A DNA stretch of 13,938 nt from CAKOSP01 sp964369845 (GTDB lineage: Bacteria > Bacillota_I > Bacilli_A > RF39 > UBA660): contig CAYJFJ010000026.1 of assembly GCA_964369845.1 (NCBI GenBank), positions 1-13,938 of the forward strand, in the 5' to 3' direction. Position numbers and translations under genes: made by a program. This document shows, in pieces, positions 12,966 through 13,938 of this stretch (position 1 is the first letter of the stretch; each line of letters opens with the position of its first letter). Below the pieces are notes generated by a model. That model saw nothing but the letters and a program-made list of their open reading frames with translations, searched no databases and was not told the DNA's origin.

Positions 12966-13938
12966 AGCAATGTTGTTCTTGCTTATTCCAAAAAGATAGG
13001 CTTACAGATACAAGAAAATTATGAAAATAAAACTGACGATTGCTATCAAAAGCTATCGGATAGGTGCGATAGCATAATGTTGTTATACCCAAATTCCTCG
13101 CTTTTGCATTTACTAAAAAACTATAAAGATGATTTTGCAAGGCAAGGTGGAGGGCTATTTATACAAAATCAGATTTACCCTAATACGGAAGCAGAATTTG
13201 AAATAGTGCATCGAAATATTAAGGAACTTACCTTAGAGGTGTATCGTGTACATGACTCTATCGAACGGCATATTGGTAATGTTTTACCTTGGGTAAATAC
13301 TGATCGTATTGATAGTAAAAAAATAACAATAGATAAAGATGCAGAAGTGGTATGGGCAAAAAAAATAAAGTTAAACGGTCCTTTGAATGTTTATAAAACT
13401 ACACCATGCACAATTAAGATAAAAGAAGTGGGCGATTATGCCTTGGTGTGTAAAAATGAGGAAGGGCGCGAGATTAGTAAGTCCTTGTTTTCGGTTAGTA
13501 GTGTTGGTTTTGTATTAAAAACAACAGCTAAAACACCGCAAGTATATGCTGCTGATTTTATGACAGGAAAACCTTTGCCGGAGGTGGAGTTAATAGCTTG
13601 GCGAAATAATTCGAATATGCGATTATCGGAGGACGTAAGGATAAATGGCCTTACAGATTTTTTTAGAGGGCATGAGCATAACGACTCTTGGTATAAGGTA
13701 GGTATTAAACATGGAGAGGATATATATGCAAAGCCTATTGTAACTAAATTCTATCATCCTATTTTATCCACTAACAAAGATGAATTAGCCATATATACCG
13801 ATCGTCGTAGATATCAACCAGGAGATACTATTTTCTTTACGGCTGTATTACACTCAAAAGGTAGTAATTCGCAACTTAAAGAAGGTGTTGAACATACATT
13901 TATACTTCAAGCTCCAAGTTATTATAAAACACAAATAA
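12951..13938 (+). CDS. Fragment of a bacterial alpha-2-macroglobulin-like protein, both ends missing
   Basis: About 328 codons run without a stop to the window edge, which cuts the last codon. The segment YPNTEAEFEIVHRNIKELTLEVYRV near 13180 is the lead-in typical of Bacteroidota macroglobulins. AADFMTGKPLPEVELIAW near 13550 and AIYTDRRRYQPGDTIFFTAVLH near 13790 match the MG2 domain (TDR-x-YxPGDT). The first 60 codons look helical. A full protein would be over 1500 residues and would trap proteases in the periplasm or outside. The signal peptide and lipobox are missing because the N terminus is absent. The thioester region, if any, would be far downstream. Nine CGN arginine codons and lines of over 40% GC set it apart from everything upstream. 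As written it is joined in frame to the permease. Confidence 0.8.

Noticed and set aside
12943..13140. A 65-codon minus-strand ORF across the junction
   Set aside because: It lies wholly inside the plus-strand frame, has no ribosome site that I can see, and its sequence resembles no family. It is a shadow frame.
11589..13938. A genuine novel permease-macroglobulin fusion as the undescribed system
   Set aside because: The composition and codon switch is abrupt, the permease is cut before its second-half helices, and topology would place the macroglobulin in the cytoplasm. A chimera explains all three without a new protein class.

Overview
The window is very AT-rich, uses AGA for almost all arginines, has strong AGGAG/GGAGG ribosome binding sites, intrinsic terminators with U tails, and TldD/TldE, LiaF-like and FtsX/MacB-type exporter genes. 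This points to a low-GC Gram-positive-type bacterium (Bacillota/Mycoplasmatota side). The clade cannot be fixed from sequence alone. TGA is used as a stop (921-1298), so the standard bacterial code applies.

Layout. (1) 59-721 (-): a CmpB-type membrane protein, divergent from (2) 921-1756 (+), a stand-alone receiver protein followed by a short nucleoside-phosphorylase-like protein. A perfect palindrome and a near-consensus promoter lie between them. (3) 1833-3765 (+): an OmpR-type response regulator and its membrane histidine kinase, overlapping. (4) 3766-4314: about 550 bases without a recognisable gene, holding a 12-codon ORF with a strong SD, a threefold A-rich repeat and a terminator. (5) 4315-7095 (+): a LiaF-like membrane protein, a MacB/FtsX-type permease and its ATPase. 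With (3) this looks like a cell-envelope stress sensing and efflux block. (6) 7108-9727 (-): tldD-tldE, convergent with (5) and sharing a bidirectional terminator. (7) 9857-10681 (+): a metallophosphoesterase. (8) 10682-10912: a possible small RNA or leader with a terminator, then a promoter with an 11-bp tandem operator-like repeat. (9) 10913 onward (+): a second ABC exporter, ATPase then FtsX-type permease.

The most striking observation is at about 12950. Just as the second half of the FtsX permease should begin, the reading frame passes without a stop into about 328 codons of a bacterial alpha-2-macroglobulin-like protein of Bacteroidota type. Base composition and arginine codon use change sharply there (nine CGN codons after the junction, none in the 454 permease codons before it). 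The frame is still open when the window ends. Membrane topology would put the macroglobulin part in the cytoplasm, the wrong compartment. A chimeric contig or recombination junction is therefore the likeliest explanation, and a real fusion protein is unlikely.

Smaller points are the recurrent placement of stop codons inside intrinsic terminator hairpins (at least five gene ends), several operator-like repeats, and the unexplained 3766-4271 intergenic region. No CRISPR array, insertion sequence, tRNA or rRNA was recognised.
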